DNA from: an uncultured Clostridia bacterium
GTDB taxonomy: Bacteria > Bacillota > Clostridia > Oscillospirales > Acutalibacteraceae
Direction of reading: 5' to 3'
DNA length: 6,589 nt
Assembly: GCA_947623765.1 (NCBI GenBank)
Contig: CANQIG010000109.1
Coordinates: 1 to 6,589, forward strand
The position numbers and the translations under genes are program-made. A model generated the notes under the pieces. It was not told where the DNA came from and did no database searches. It saw only the letters and a program-made list of their open reading frames with translations. Each line of letters starts with the position of its first letter. Within the stretch, counting starts at the first letter, position 1. This document shows positions 1 through 6,275 of this stretch, piece by piece.

Positions 1-390
1 TTCGCGCTGCTCGGGCTCTACCTCGCGGAGCGAAAGCTGCTCTACCGCTTCCGGGGCGAGACCGCGCGCCTTGCGGCTTCGCTCGACGACCTGCGCTGGC
101 TGATCCGAAGGATGCATCCCGGCGCGTGGAGGAACCGCCCGCTGCTCGACTATGCCGCCGCGCTCCCGCCCGGCGCGCTCCAAACGGAGGCGGAGGACGC
201 CTTCCTGCTCTGGTACCGGATGCGCTATCGCGGCGTGTCTCCCGCGCCGGAGGAATGGGACCGCCTCGCGCGGTGCCGGTTCGGGATCTACCGCCTGTAC
301 TTGGAAAGCGCAGGGCTCCACCGCCGCCGCGCACAGATCCTCGCGTTCCTGTGCTGCCGCACGCCGCTCAAGGCGCGCGGGAAGACGTGA
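1..390 (+). CDS. C-terminal part of an unidentified, probably membrane-anchored protein (5' end outside window)
   Basis: The reading frame is open from base 1 and ends at TGA 388-390, giving the last 129 residues. The visible part begins with FALLGLYLAERKLLYRF, which reads like the end of a membrane helix followed by a positively charged flank. A soluble, Arg- and Leu-rich helical tail follows, with the segments PGAWRNRPLLDYAAALP and FLLWYRMRYRG. A cytoplasmic helical tail after a last membrane helix, containing a 'P-G-x-L-x-x-Y-A' type segment and an 'RxRYxG' segment, is reminiscent of the DUF4129-like C-terminus of transglutaminase-type (TgpA-like) membrane proteins. I cannot confirm this without the catalytic domain, which would lie upstream. 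Codon use, with G/C strongly preferred at third positions, matches the neighbouring genes and supports real coding. It is the only plus-strand gene, faces the S-component gene convergently, and a hairpin terminator follows 24 bases after its stop. Coding is likely; the function is a weak guess. Confidence 0.7.
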   Translation, partial: FALLGLYLAERKLLYRFRGETARLAASLDDLRWLIRRMHPGAWRNRPLLDYAAALPPGALQTEAEDAFLLWYRMRYRGVSPAPEEWDRLARCRFGIYRLYLESAGLHRRRAQILAFLCCRTPLKARGKT

Positions 391-407
391 GCGATCTCAA
401 AAAACAG

Positions 408-449
408 AAAAGCGCCGGGGCCGTCCTCTTGGGGGCGGCCCCGGCTTTT
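408..449. terminator. Bidirectional intrinsic terminator between convergent genes
   Basis: A perfect 10-bp GC stem, GCCGGGGCCG at 414-423 with CGGCCCCGGC at 436-445, can be extended inward by TCCT/GGGG with wobble pairs to a 4-base loop (CTTG). On the plus strand TTTT (446-449) follows. On the minus strand GCTTTTCTGTTTTTT follows (complement of 399-413). It lies 24 bases after the plus-strand stop codon and 54 bases after the minus-strand S-component stop codon, so it fits as a shared terminator. The T-tract is better on the minus strand. Confidence 0.85.
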
Positions 450-498
450 AACAGGGTAGGAATTATAACGACGCAGTCGGCGTACGCAGGGTTGAGGT

Positions 499-1032
499 TC
501 AGTCCACGAGCTTCGCCTTTTGCAGCGCAAAGACGATGGCCGGGACGAGGATCAGATGGATGATGATCGCGGGGATCGCCGTCGTGAACGCGCCGGCGAG
601 GAACGCGGCCCATGTGAACGCGTCGGACGCGCCGAGGCCCGCGATGACGAGCTTTGCGATGCCCCAGATCACGCGGCCAAACAGCATGGACACGATGAGG
701 CTGACGTAGATCGTCGCGAGGTTGTGGCGGTTTTTGAAGACGACGCCGTACATCAAACCGGCGGCGAGGCCGTAGCCGCAGAGCTCGAACGTCATCGCGA
801 TGGCGGTGAGGAACGGCGGCATCCCGAAGATCGCCATGCGCAGAAGCGGCGCGACGAATCCCACGACCGCCGCGGTCGGCGCGCCGCAGACGAAGCCCGC
901 GAGGAACACCGGGATGTGCATCGGACTGATTATCGCGCCGATCTGCGGGATCTGCCCCGTGAGGAACGGCAGAAGCAGCGCGAGCGCGAGGAACAGCGCC
1001 CCGAGGACGAGATTTTTGACGGGTTTGCTCAT
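499..1032 (-). CDS. ECF transporter S component (substrate-binding membrane subunit), substrate unknown
   Basis: This 177-residue protein is very hydrophobic, with about six membrane segments, the usual size for the substrate-capturing S component of energy-coupling factor vitamin/micronutrient importers. Helix 1 (about residues 8-26) has the small-residue, Ala-rich character used to dock on the EcfT scaffold. SPMHIPVFLAGFVCG (36-50) followed by GFVAPLLRMAIFGMPP (58-73) is typical of the ECF_trnsprt-type S-component superfamily as I know it. No ATPase or EcfT gene is adjacent, so it probably shares an energising module encoded elsewhere (group II). The start chosen is ATG 1032-1030. It is preceded by TTTGGAGGGA about nine bases upstream, and the protein then begins MSKPVKNLVL just before the first membrane helix. 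The frame is open up to ATG 1179, but that stretch is Arg-rich, overlaps the regulatory leader and starts about at the transcription start, so I excluded it. Folate, pantothenate, queuosine precursor or another vitamin are all possible substrates. Confidence 0.9.
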   Translation of the reverse strand: MSKPVKNLVLGALFLALALLLPFLTGQIPQIGAIISPMHIPVFLAGFVCGAPTAAVVGFVAPLLRMAIFGMPPFLTAIAMTFELCGYGLAAGLMYGVVFKNRHNLATIYVSLIVSMLFGRVIWGIAKLVIAGLGASDAFTWAAFLAGAFTTAIPAIIIHLILVPAIVFALQKAKLVD

Positions 1033-1177
1033 TTTTTGTTTCCCTCCAAACGGAAAAATAAAAAGACCGCGAAGACAGCGCCGTCTCCAGACGGGCGGTG
1101 ACCTTCGTGGCCGATTTTCCTGTATGTTTTTTTGGACCGGAGCAGCCTTGGGCCGCATCGTCCCTCTGCAGAGGAAC
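1033..1177 (-). promoter_or_regulatory. Structured 5' leader of the S-component gene, candidate riboswitch or attenuator
   Basis: From the predicted start near 1177 to the ATG at 1032 the untranslated leader is about 145 nt, long for such a small gene. In minus-strand order it holds: the 12-bp palindrome CCTCTGCAGAGG (1174-1163); a stem-loop GGAC(GAT)GCGGCC-CAA-GGCTGC(TCCG)GTCC (1163-1134); an A-rich single-stranded stretch (1133-1122); GGAA (1120-1117), which could pair with TTCC near the 5' end (1176-1173) to close the whole upstream domain; and then a terminator-like hairpin before the ribosome binding site. The aptamer-then-terminator layout, and its place in front of a vitamin-type importer, suggest ligand control. 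I see no consensus core of TPP, FMN, cobalamin, preQ1 or THF riboswitches, so the class is unassigned. Confidence 0.55.
1054..1110 (-). terminator. Intrinsic terminator hairpin inside the S-component leader (attenuator)
   Basis: On the minus strand CCACGAAGGT (1110-1101) pairs with GTCTTCGCGG (1076-1067), with one A-C mismatch and two wobbles. Inside it CGCC/GGCG and GTC/GAC continue the stem around one bulged C, with a TGGA loop (1090-1087). TCTTTTTATTTTT (1066-1054) follows immediately. The structure ends only about seven bases before the GGAGG ribosome binding site of the S-component gene. It would therefore cut off its own downstream gene, which is the mark of an attenuator rather than an end-of-operon terminator. 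It could also stop read-through from nagB. Confidence 0.65.
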
Positions 1178-1183
1178 ATCCGT

Positions 1184-1213
1184 ATTATAGCACAGACGGC
1201 CCGGCGCTGTCAA
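1184..1213 (-). promoter_or_regulatory. Sigma-A-type promoter for the S-component gene
   Basis: On the minus strand TTGACA (complement of 1208-1213) is followed after 18 bases by TATAAT (complement of 1184-1189). Both hexamers match the consensus exactly. Transcription would start near 1177. It lies 17 bases after the nagB stop codon, so the S-component gene has its own transcript instead of depending on nagB. Confidence 0.88.
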
Positions 1214-1229
1214 GCTGCGGCGCGCAATT

Positions 1230-1961
1230 TTATTTCGCGCGCGGCGGCTGCCTGCAGAGCAGGAACGTCACGTCCGGATGGAGCTGCAGCGCGGACGCCG
1301 GCACCGAGGGGTGTACGGGCCCGTGGGCCGCGCGCTCCATGATCTCCGCCTTGTCCGGGCCGCCGAGCAGCAGGATGCGCCGCGCGCGCAGGATCGTCCC
1401 GACGCCCATCGTGATGGCATACCTCGGCATATCCTCCGGCTTCTCGAAGAACTTCGCGTTCGCCTCGCGGGTGCGCGCCGCGAGCTCCACCACATGGGTG
1501 TTCGGCGCGAAGCCCTCCGCCGGTTCGTTGAAGCCGATGTGCCCGTTGTGCCCGATGCCGAGCAGCTGCAGGTCAATGCCGCCCATCGCGTCGACGCGCG
1601 CCTCATAGGCGGCGGCCTCCGCGTCCATGTCCTGCGCCGTGCCGCTCGGGACGAACGTGTTCGCCTTGTCGATGTTCACGCGGTCGAACAGGTGCTCATT
1701 CATGAAATACCGGTAGCCGAACGGGTTGTCCGGCGCGAGGCCGCAGTATTCGTCGAGGTTGACGGTGCGGACGCCCGAAAAATCCAGCTCGCCCTTCGCG
1801 CAGGCGTCGGCCAGCAGGTCGTACGTGCCGATGGGCGAGGAGCCCGTCGCGAGGCCGAGCACGCCGTCCGGCTTTTCGCGGATCTGCGCCGCGATCGTCT
1901 CGGCGGCGAGGCGGCTCATCTCCTCATAGCTTTCCACTTCGATCAAACGGATCTGAGACAT
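1230..1961 (-). CDS. nagB: Glucosamine-6-phosphate deaminase
   Basis: This enzyme converts glucosamine 6-phosphate to fructose 6-phosphate and ammonia in the cytoplasm, the step that brings amino sugars (GlcNAc, cell-wall sugars, mucin) into glycolysis. The 243 residues match the short Gram-positive form. The family motifs are in order: the sugar-phosphate loop GLATGSSPIG (36-45), the catalytic segment NLDEYCGL (68-75) with the proton-accepting Asp70, and GIGHNGHIGFNEP (135-147) with the ring-opening His141 and Glu146. Asn139 stands where E. coli NagB has Asp141, as is usual in Bacillus-type enzymes. The start ATG 1961-1959 has GGAAAGGA about nine bases upstream. The gene begins 56 bases after the EamA-family gene with no clear promoter or terminator between, so it may be the last gene of the efflux operon. 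No nagA, PTS gene or GntR-type regulator is nearby. Only its exact in vivo role is open, because related isomerases/deaminases such as GamA and sugar-phosphate lactonases share the fold; the motifs favour NagB. Confidence 0.95.
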   Translation of the reverse strand: MSQIRLIEVESYEEMSRLAAETIAAQIREKPDGVLGLATGSSPIGTYDLLADACAKGELDFSGVRTVNLDEYCGLAPDNPFGYRYFMNEHLFDRVNIDKANTFVPSGTAQDMDAEAAAYEARVDAMGGIDLQLLGIGHNGHIGFNEPAEGFAPNTHVVELAARTREANAKFFEKPEDMPRYAITMGVGTILRARRILLLGGPDKAEIMERAAHGPVHPSVPASALQLHPDVTFLLCRQPPRAK

Positions 1962-2017
1962 GATACAACATCCTTTCCAATGCAGATTTCCCAAAAGAGT
2001 GTCTATCTGAAAGCAGT

Positions 2018-2908
2018 TCAGCCCTTTGCCGAACCGCGTTCCGGCATTTGTGCGAGGAGCACCGCCGCGAACACCAGTCCGCAGCCGAGGAGCTCCCGCC
2101 CGGAGAGCGACTGCCCGAGGACGAGATACCCCGAGAGCGCCGCGAAGACCGACTCTAAGCTCATCACGAGCGAAGCGAGCGCCGGGGGCGTGTCCTTCTG
2201 CGCGATCACCTGCAGCGTGTACGCGACACCGCTCGAGAGCAGCCCGGTGTAGAGCAGCGGGCCGAGGCTTTCGCGAACGGCACCAAAGCTCGGCGCTTCC
2301 ACCGCGAGTGCCGCGATCAGCGAGAGGACGCCCGCCACGAAGAACTGCACCGCCGAAAGCGCCACGCCGTCCACGAGGGGCGAGAAGCGGTCGACGAGCA
2401 GGATGTGCAGCGTGAACCCGACCGCGCAGAGGATGCAGAGCAGGTCGCCGAAGCCGACGGAAAACGACTCGGTCACGCTGAGCAGGTATGTGCCGACGAT
2501 CGCGACGGCGACGCTCACCCAGACGGTGACCGGCGTGCGACGCCCGATGAAGAACCCGAAGATCGGCACGAGCACGATGTAGAGCGCCGTCAGGAACCCG
2601 GCCTTGCCGACCGTCGTCGAGACGATGCCGATCTGCTGCAGCGCCATCGCTGCGGCGAGCGCCGTGCCGCAGAGCGCGCCGCCGACGAGCAGCGTCTTTC
2701 GGCTGTTCGGTGCGAGGCGCCCGGCCTTCTTCTCCCTGCGCCAGAGCCACACCGCGAGCGGGGAGAGCGCCGCCGCCGCGAGGAAATTCCGCCCGGCGTT
2801 GAAGGTGAGGGGGTCGAGCGTTTCCATCCCGAGGCTCTGCGCGACGAACGCCGTGCCCCAGATGAACGAGGTCAGCGTCAAAAGCAGGACGCCGCGCGTC
2901 TTCTTCAT
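2018..2908 (-). CDS. EamA/DMT-family membrane transporter
   Basis: This 296-residue protein has about ten predicted membrane helices in two repeated EamA halves (about residues 5-145 and 152-287), the standard architecture and length of the drug/metabolite transporter superfamily. Helix 1 carries TSFIWGTAFVAQSLG (13-27), the usual W-G-x-x-F start of the family. The end of the second half has SLVMSLESVFAALSGYLVLGQSLSG (246-270), the conserved E-x-V-x-A-x-x-G-x-x-x-L-G-E/Q pattern. Substrates in this family range from amino acids and nucleosides to drugs, so none can be assigned. The start ATG 2908-2906 overlaps the MATE stop codon as ATGA, with GGAGG lying inside the MATE 3' end, so translation is probably coupled. 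The stop is TGA 2020-2018. It is likely co-transcribed with the MATE gene from the promoter at 4343-4371 and may continue into nagB. Confidence 0.92.
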   Translation of the reverse strand: MKKTRGVLLLTLTSFIWGTAFVAQSLGMETLDPLTFNAGRNFLAAAALSPLAVWLWRREKKAGRLAPNSRKTLLVGGALCGTALAAAMALQQIGIVSTTVGKAGFLTALYIVLVPIFGFFIGRRTPVTVWVSVAVAIVGTYLLSVTESFSVGFGDLLCILCAVGFTLHILLVDRFSPLVDGVALSAVQFFVAGVLSLIAALAVEAPSFGAVRESLGPLLYTGLLSSGVAYTLQVIAQKDTPPALASLVMSLESVFAALSGYLVLGQSLSGRELLGCGLVFAAVLLAQMPERGSAKG

Positions 2909-4290
2909 GGCGCTTCCTCCGCAGGCGTCTCCGCCTCTGGGTTGTCGCGCGTCAGGTTCTTCATCCAGTTGTAGCGGTTGATCTTGACGAACGCGACAAA
3001 GCACTTCAAAATCTGGTCGCACTTGAGGCACGCGAAGACGACCCACGGCGGCGCGCCGAGGACCATCGCGATGATCGCGGAAGGCAGCACGACGAGGAAC
3101 ACGAAGATCGTGTCGTTCTTGAAGACGAACGAGATGTCCCCGCCGGATTTGACGAGCCCAAAGAGGCACGCGGCCTGGTAGCACGTGCCGACGATCGTGA
3201 ACGTGATGACCGTCATGAACTGCTCCGAATACGCGACGGCCTCGGGGCTCGCGTTGTAGAGCGAGATGAACGGGGTCTTGAGCAGGTAGACGACGATACC
3301 GGAGATCACGCCGATCCCGAGGAAGATCACCTGCACCGTGCGCGAATACGGCCGGATCTTCTCGATCTGGCCCGCGCCGACCGTCTTTCCCGTGATGATG
3401 CCGACGGCGCTCGAGAAGCCGTTCATCCAGATATAGATCATGTTGTGGAGCATCCCGGTGATGCTCGTCGCGGCGATGACGCCCGCCGAGAACCGCCCGA
3501 GGATCATCGTCTGGCCCATCATGTTCGCGGCCCAGACGACCTGCCCGCCGATGACCGGCAGACCGTACCGGACGAAGTCGCGGAGGAGCTGCCGGTCGCG
3601 CTTCATCAGATCGGAGAAGCGGAACCGCAGCTTTTTGTCCGCAAAGCGGACGTAGATCACCATGACCAGCGCCTCGATGATGCGGGAGATCAGCGTCGCG
3701 ACCGCCGCGCCGACGACGCCGAGCGCCGGCAGGCCGAGCTTGCCGAAGATCAGCAGGTAGTTCAGCAGGACGTTCGTAAAGAGCGTCATAAAGCTGACGT
3801 ACATCCCGATCTTCGCCGTTTCGACCGACCGCATCGACGCCACCATGACCTGGGAGATGCAGAAGAACAGATACGAGAGGCCGACGATCCGCACGTACGG
3901 CGTGCCGACCTCGATGACGGACGCGTCGTTCGTGAAAACGGTCATGATCGGCCCGGGCAGGGAGAACGCGAGCAGCGTCGCGACGACGCCGACCGCGAGC
4001 GCGAACCGCACGCCGATGGCGACGATCTTCTTGATGGAGGACGTGTCCCGGCGGCCCCAATACTGCGCGGCGAGGATCAGGATCGCGCCCTCGATGCCCC
4101 CGACGAACATCTGCAAAACCGTCTGGAGCTGGCTGCCCACATACACGCCGGAGATCGCGCTGTCGCCGAGCGTGCCGATCATCAGGTTGTCCGCGAAGCT
4201 GACGGAAAACGTCACCGCGTTTTGCAGGGAGATCGGGATCGCGAGCTTGATGAGCGTGCGATAAAACTCCTTGTCGCGGGTAAAAAACAT
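2905..4290 (-). CDS. MATE-family efflux transporter
   Basis: This 461-residue inner-membrane protein has about twelve helices in two MatE halves. MATE proteins export cationic drugs and other small molecules in exchange for Na+ or H+. The N-terminus is FYRTLIKLAIPISLQNAVTF, then FADNLMIGTLGDSAISGVYV, the typical first-helix and loop pattern. The repeat copy reads VRYGLPVIGGQVVWAANMMG, then ILGRFSAGVIAATSI. The C-terminus ends in RYNWMKNLTRDNPE, a tail common in clostridial MATE proteins, plus a short acidic extension. The start ATG 4290-4288 has AAGAAGGGA about eight bases upstream. The frame stays open to 4371, but that extension runs through the promoter and is not plausible protein. It is the first gene of the transcript and its stop overlaps the next gene's start by four bases. 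The substrate cannot be told from sequence; 'multidrug' is a family label only. Confidence 0.93.
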   Translation of the reverse strand: MFFTRDKEFYRTLIKLAIPISLQNAVTFSVSFADNLMIGTLGDSAISGVYVGSQLQTVLQMFVGGIEGAILILAAQYWGRRDTSSIKKIVAIGVRFALAVGVVATLLAFSLPGPIMTVFTNDASVIEVGTPYVRIVGLSYLFFCISQVMVASMRSVETAKIGMYVSFMTLFTNVLLNYLLIFGKLGLPALGVVGAAVATLISRIIEALVMVIYVRFADKKLRFRFSDLMKRDRQLLRDFVRYGLPVIGGQVVWAANMMGQTMILGRFSAGVIAATSITGMLHNMIYIWMNGFSSAVGIITGKTVGAGQIEKIRPYSRTVQVIFLGIGVISGIVVYLLKTPFISLYNASPEAVAYSEQFMTVITFTIVGTCYQAACLFGLVKSGGDISFVFKNDTIFVFLVVLPSAIIAMVLGAPPWVVFACLKCDQILKCFVAFVKINRYNWMKNLTRDNPEAETPAEEAP

Positions 4291-4312
4291 GAAAATATCC
4301 CTTCTTTTTGAA

Positions 4313-4329
4313 CTTTTCCGGTTGAAAAG
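4313..4329. repeat. Short inverted repeat in the MATE 5' untranslated region
   Basis: CTTTTC (4313-4318) and GAAAAG (4324-4329) form a 6-bp inverted repeat around CGGTT, between the predicted transcription start and the MATE ribosome binding site. In addition ACTTTTCC (4312-4319) is the exact inverse of GGAAAAGT (4361-4368), which overlaps the -35 region, so the two lie on either side of the -10 element. They could be operator half-sites for a local repressor, or simply AT-rich chance. No regulator gene is in the window to pair with them. Confidence 0.4.
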
Positions 4330-4335
4330 CCTACA
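4318..4335. repeat. Direct repeat copy 1, downstream of the MATE promoter
   Basis: CCGGTTGAAAAGCCTACA lies in the untranslated leader of the MATE gene. It differs from the copy at 4408-4424 by one inserted T and one substitution (C for G). Starts of the two copies are 90 bases apart, and they bracket the promoter at 4343-4371. Confidence 0.55.
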
Positions 4336-4342
4336 TATTATC

Positions 4343-4371
4343 ATTATAGGAAGTTTTGGGGGAAAAGTCAA
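4343..4371 (-). promoter_or_regulatory. Sigma-A-type promoter for MATE-EamA(-nagB)
   Basis: On the minus strand TTGACT (complement of 4366-4371) is followed after 17 bases by TATAAT (complement of 4343-4348), in an AT-rich patch that stands out from the GC-rich surroundings. A second AT-rich run, GATAATATG, follows directly. Transcription would start near 4336, giving a leader of about 45 nt before ATG 4290. Confidence 0.88.
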
Positions 4372-4407
4372 TCGTTCGCGCGAGAAAAACGAAAACGATC
4401 AAATCCG

Positions 4408-4424
4408 CCGGTGAAAAGCGTACA
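4408..4424. repeat. Direct repeat copy 2, upstream of the MATE promoter
   Basis: CCGGTGAAAAGCGTACA lies between the ABC-exporter terminator and the MATE -35 element. It is near-identical to 4318-4335. Between it and the promoter are ATCGTT and AACGAT, which form another 6-bp inverted repeat (about 4371-4399). Confidence 0.55.
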
Positions 4425-4460
4425 ATCCCCCACCATGAGGACGAAGACGCGAAGGGCAGC

Positions 4461-4492
4461 AAAAAAGGGGCCGCCCGTTTTCGGACAGCCCC
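4461..4492 (-). terminator. Intrinsic terminator of the ABC exporter operon
   Basis: On the minus strand GGGGCTGTCCG (4492-4482) pairs over all 11 positions, including two G-U wobbles, with CGGGCGGCCCC (4477-4467) around an AAAA loop. TTTTTT (4466-4461) follows. It begins 13 bases after the exporter stop codon and separates the ABC operon from the MATE promoter. Confidence 0.92.
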
Positions 4493-4505
4493 AATTTGTG
4501 TTTTT

Positions 4506-6275
4506 TCAGGATTCCAGCTGCGCGGTGTAGAGCTGGTAGTACAGCCCGTGTTTTTGGAGCAGCTCGTCGTGGCTGCCCGCTTCCGCGATGCCCTTGTTCC
4601 CGATGTAGAGGATGCGGTCGCAGTTTTTGATCGTCGAGAGCCGGTGCGCGATGATGAAGCTCGTGCGGCCCTTGAGCAGCGCCTGCAGGCCCTCCTGCAG
4701 AAGGCGTTCGGTCTTCGCGTCGATGGAGGAGGTCGCCTCGTCGAGGACGAGGATCTTCGGATCGGAGAGCAGCGTGCGCGCGAACGCGATGAGCTGCTTT
4801 TGGCCCTGCGAAAGCCGCGAGCCGCGCTCGTTCACCTGTGTGAGGTACCCTTCCGGCATCTCCCGGATGAACTCGTCCGCGCGGACGGTCTTCGCCGCCG
4901 CGATGATCTCCTCGTCTGTCGCGTCGAGGCGGCCGTAGCGGATGTTGTCGAGGATCGTGCCGGAGAAGATGAAGCTGTCCTGCAGCATGATGCCCATCTG
5001 CGAGCGCAGGGAATGGAGCGTCACCTTCGAAACGTCGTGCCCGTCGATCAAGAGCCGCCCCTTCGCGATGTTGTAGAACCGCGAGATCATGTTGACGACG
5101 GTCGTCTTGCCCGCGCCCGTCGGCCCGACGAGCGCGATGGATTCGCCCGCCTTCACGTCGAGGTTGAAGTGCTCGAGCACGTTGATCTGCCCGTCATAGG
5201 TGAACGTCACGTCCTCAAAGCTGAGGTTCCCCTGGATCGGCGGAAGCTCTTCCGCGTCCGGCGCGTCGTCGACGGTGACGGGTTCGTCCATCATCTCGAA
5301 GATGCGCTCGAGGTACGCCACCGCGTTGATGAACGTGTTGTAGAGGTTCGAGAGCTGCAAAATCGGCTGCCAGAACCGCCATGCATAGGCCGCGATCGCG
5401 ATCAGTGTGCCGATCTGCACCGCCGGTCCGAGCATCGAGAGGCCGATCAGGTACATCGCCCCGACGACCCACGTCGAGATGTTGTCCACCGAGTACCAGA
5501 CGAGGTTCGAGGTGTACTGCGCCTTCATCCAGCTCTTGTACATTTTCTTGTTGAGGTTTTCGTAGATCCCGGCGTTCGTCTCCTCGCGCGTGAACGCCTG
5601 CGTGATCTTCATCCCGTCGAGGCTCTCGTGCAGGTACGCGTTCAGGTTGGAGCTCTTGTTCGAGACATCCTGCCACGCGCGTCGCTGCGCCGGTTTCAGG
5701 ATGAACACCACCACGACGAAGATCGGCACGCCCGCCATGACGACGAGCGTCAGCCGCACGTCGCAGAAGAACATGAAGACCGCGATCAGCACGAGGTTGA
5801 AGATCTCGAGCACGAAGTTGATGATGCCGTTCGAGAGCGCGTCGGAGACGGAGTTCACGTAGTTGATGACGCGCGTCAGGATCTTGCCGTGCGGCCGGTC
5901 GTCGTAGAACTGGAACGGCAGCCGCTGCAGGTGCTCAAAGAGGTCCTTGCGGATATCATAAATGACTTCCTGCCCGACGGTCGTCATGTAGCGCGACCGC
6001 TTGATCGAGAAGAAGATCGAGGCGATGATCGAGACGAGCAGGATCCCCGCGAGAATGAAGAGCTTGCCGTAATCCTTGTCCGGGACCGCCTCGTTCAGCG
6101 CGATCTCGACCATCTTCGGGCCGACGAGCGCGCACGCCGCGGAGATCGCGGAGAACAGGATGGAGACGATCATGACCTTTGCGTGGCGCTTCACATACAC
6201 GCCCGCGCGCAGCAGATGCTTTATATTAAACGGTGTTTCCAGCGTTTCGTCCACATCAAACCGGTTTCTTGCCAT
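4506..6275 (-). CDS. ABC exporter half-transporter, TM288-like subunit with the competent catalytic motifs
   Basis: This 589-residue protein fuses a six-helix type IV exporter membrane domain (about 20-330) to an ATPase domain (about 350-589). The ATPase motifs are complete: Walker A GPTGAGKT (384-391), Q-loop Gln432, signature LSQGQ (488-492), Walker B ILVLDEATSS (508-517) with catalytic Glu513, D-loop SSID (516-519) and switch His544. The signature has Gln in place of the first Gly of LSGGQ, as in TM288-type subunits of heterodimeric exporters, where this signature faces the partner's weak ATP site. ATP-driven export of drugs, lipids or peptides is the family role; no peptidase domain or peptide precursor is seen. 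The start ATG 6275-6273 shares one base with the upstream TAA (TAATG) and has GAAGGGGG nine bases upstream. The TGA stop is followed by a strong terminator. It is probably the obligate partner of the upstream gene. Confidence 0.95.
   Translation of the reverse strand: MARNRFDVDETLETPFNIKHLLRAGVYVKRHAKVMIVSILFSAISAACALVGPKMVEIALNEAVPDKDYGKLFILAGILLVSIIASIFFSIKRSRYMTTVGQEVIYDIRKDLFEHLQRLPFQFYDDRPHGKILTRVINYVNSVSDALSNGIINFVLEIFNLVLIAVFMFFCDVRLTLVVMAGVPIFVVVVFILKPAQRRAWQDVSNKSSNLNAYLHESLDGMKITQAFTREETNAGIYENLNKKMYKSWMKAQYTSNLVWYSVDNISTWVVGAMYLIGLSMLGPAVQIGTLIAIAAYAWRFWQPILQLSNLYNTFINAVAYLERIFEMMDEPVTVDDAPDAEELPPIQGNLSFEDVTFTYDGQINVLEHFNLDVKAGESIALVGPTGAGKTTVVNMISRFYNIAKGRLLIDGHDVSKVTLHSLRSQMGIMLQDSFIFSGTILDNIRYGRLDATDEEIIAAAKTVRADEFIREMPEGYLTQVNERGSRLSQGQKQLIAFARTLLSDPKILVLDEATSSIDAKTERLLQEGLQALLKGRTSFIIAHRLSTIKNCDRILYIGNKGIAEAGSHDELLQKHGLYYQLYTAQLES

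Noticed and set aside
1066..1177. ZTP, preQ1 or THF riboswitch assignment for the S-component leader
   Set aside because: Some fragments (GGGAC...GGTCC, CCGCCCG, the A-rich strand) vaguely recall these classes, but the conserved cores in the proper order are not present by eye.
1033..1179. In-frame N-terminal extension or leaderless start of the S component at ATG 1179
   Set aside because: The ATG is only five bases from the -10 element and has no ribosome binding site. The extension is basic and non-membrane, and it overlaps the hairpin leader. ATG 1032 has a strong GGAGG.
1220..1242. GCGCGC hairpin with an AT-rich loop over the nagB stop codon as a terminator
   Set aside because: The arms are a 6-bp alternating GC run without a following T-tract, and it lies mostly inside the coding sequence.
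1230..2750. A 506-codon minus-strand frame ending in NagB, as if an extra N-terminal domain were fused
   Set aside because: The extension is the EamA gene read in the wrong frame. NagB begins at ATG 1961 with a ribosome binding site and has the normal family length.
2018..4060. A 680-codon minus-strand frame that could be read as a fusion ending in the EamA protein
   Set aside because: The part upstream of 2908 is an out-of-frame reading of the MATE gene and is Arg-rich nonsense. The real EamA start is the ATGA overlap at 2908.
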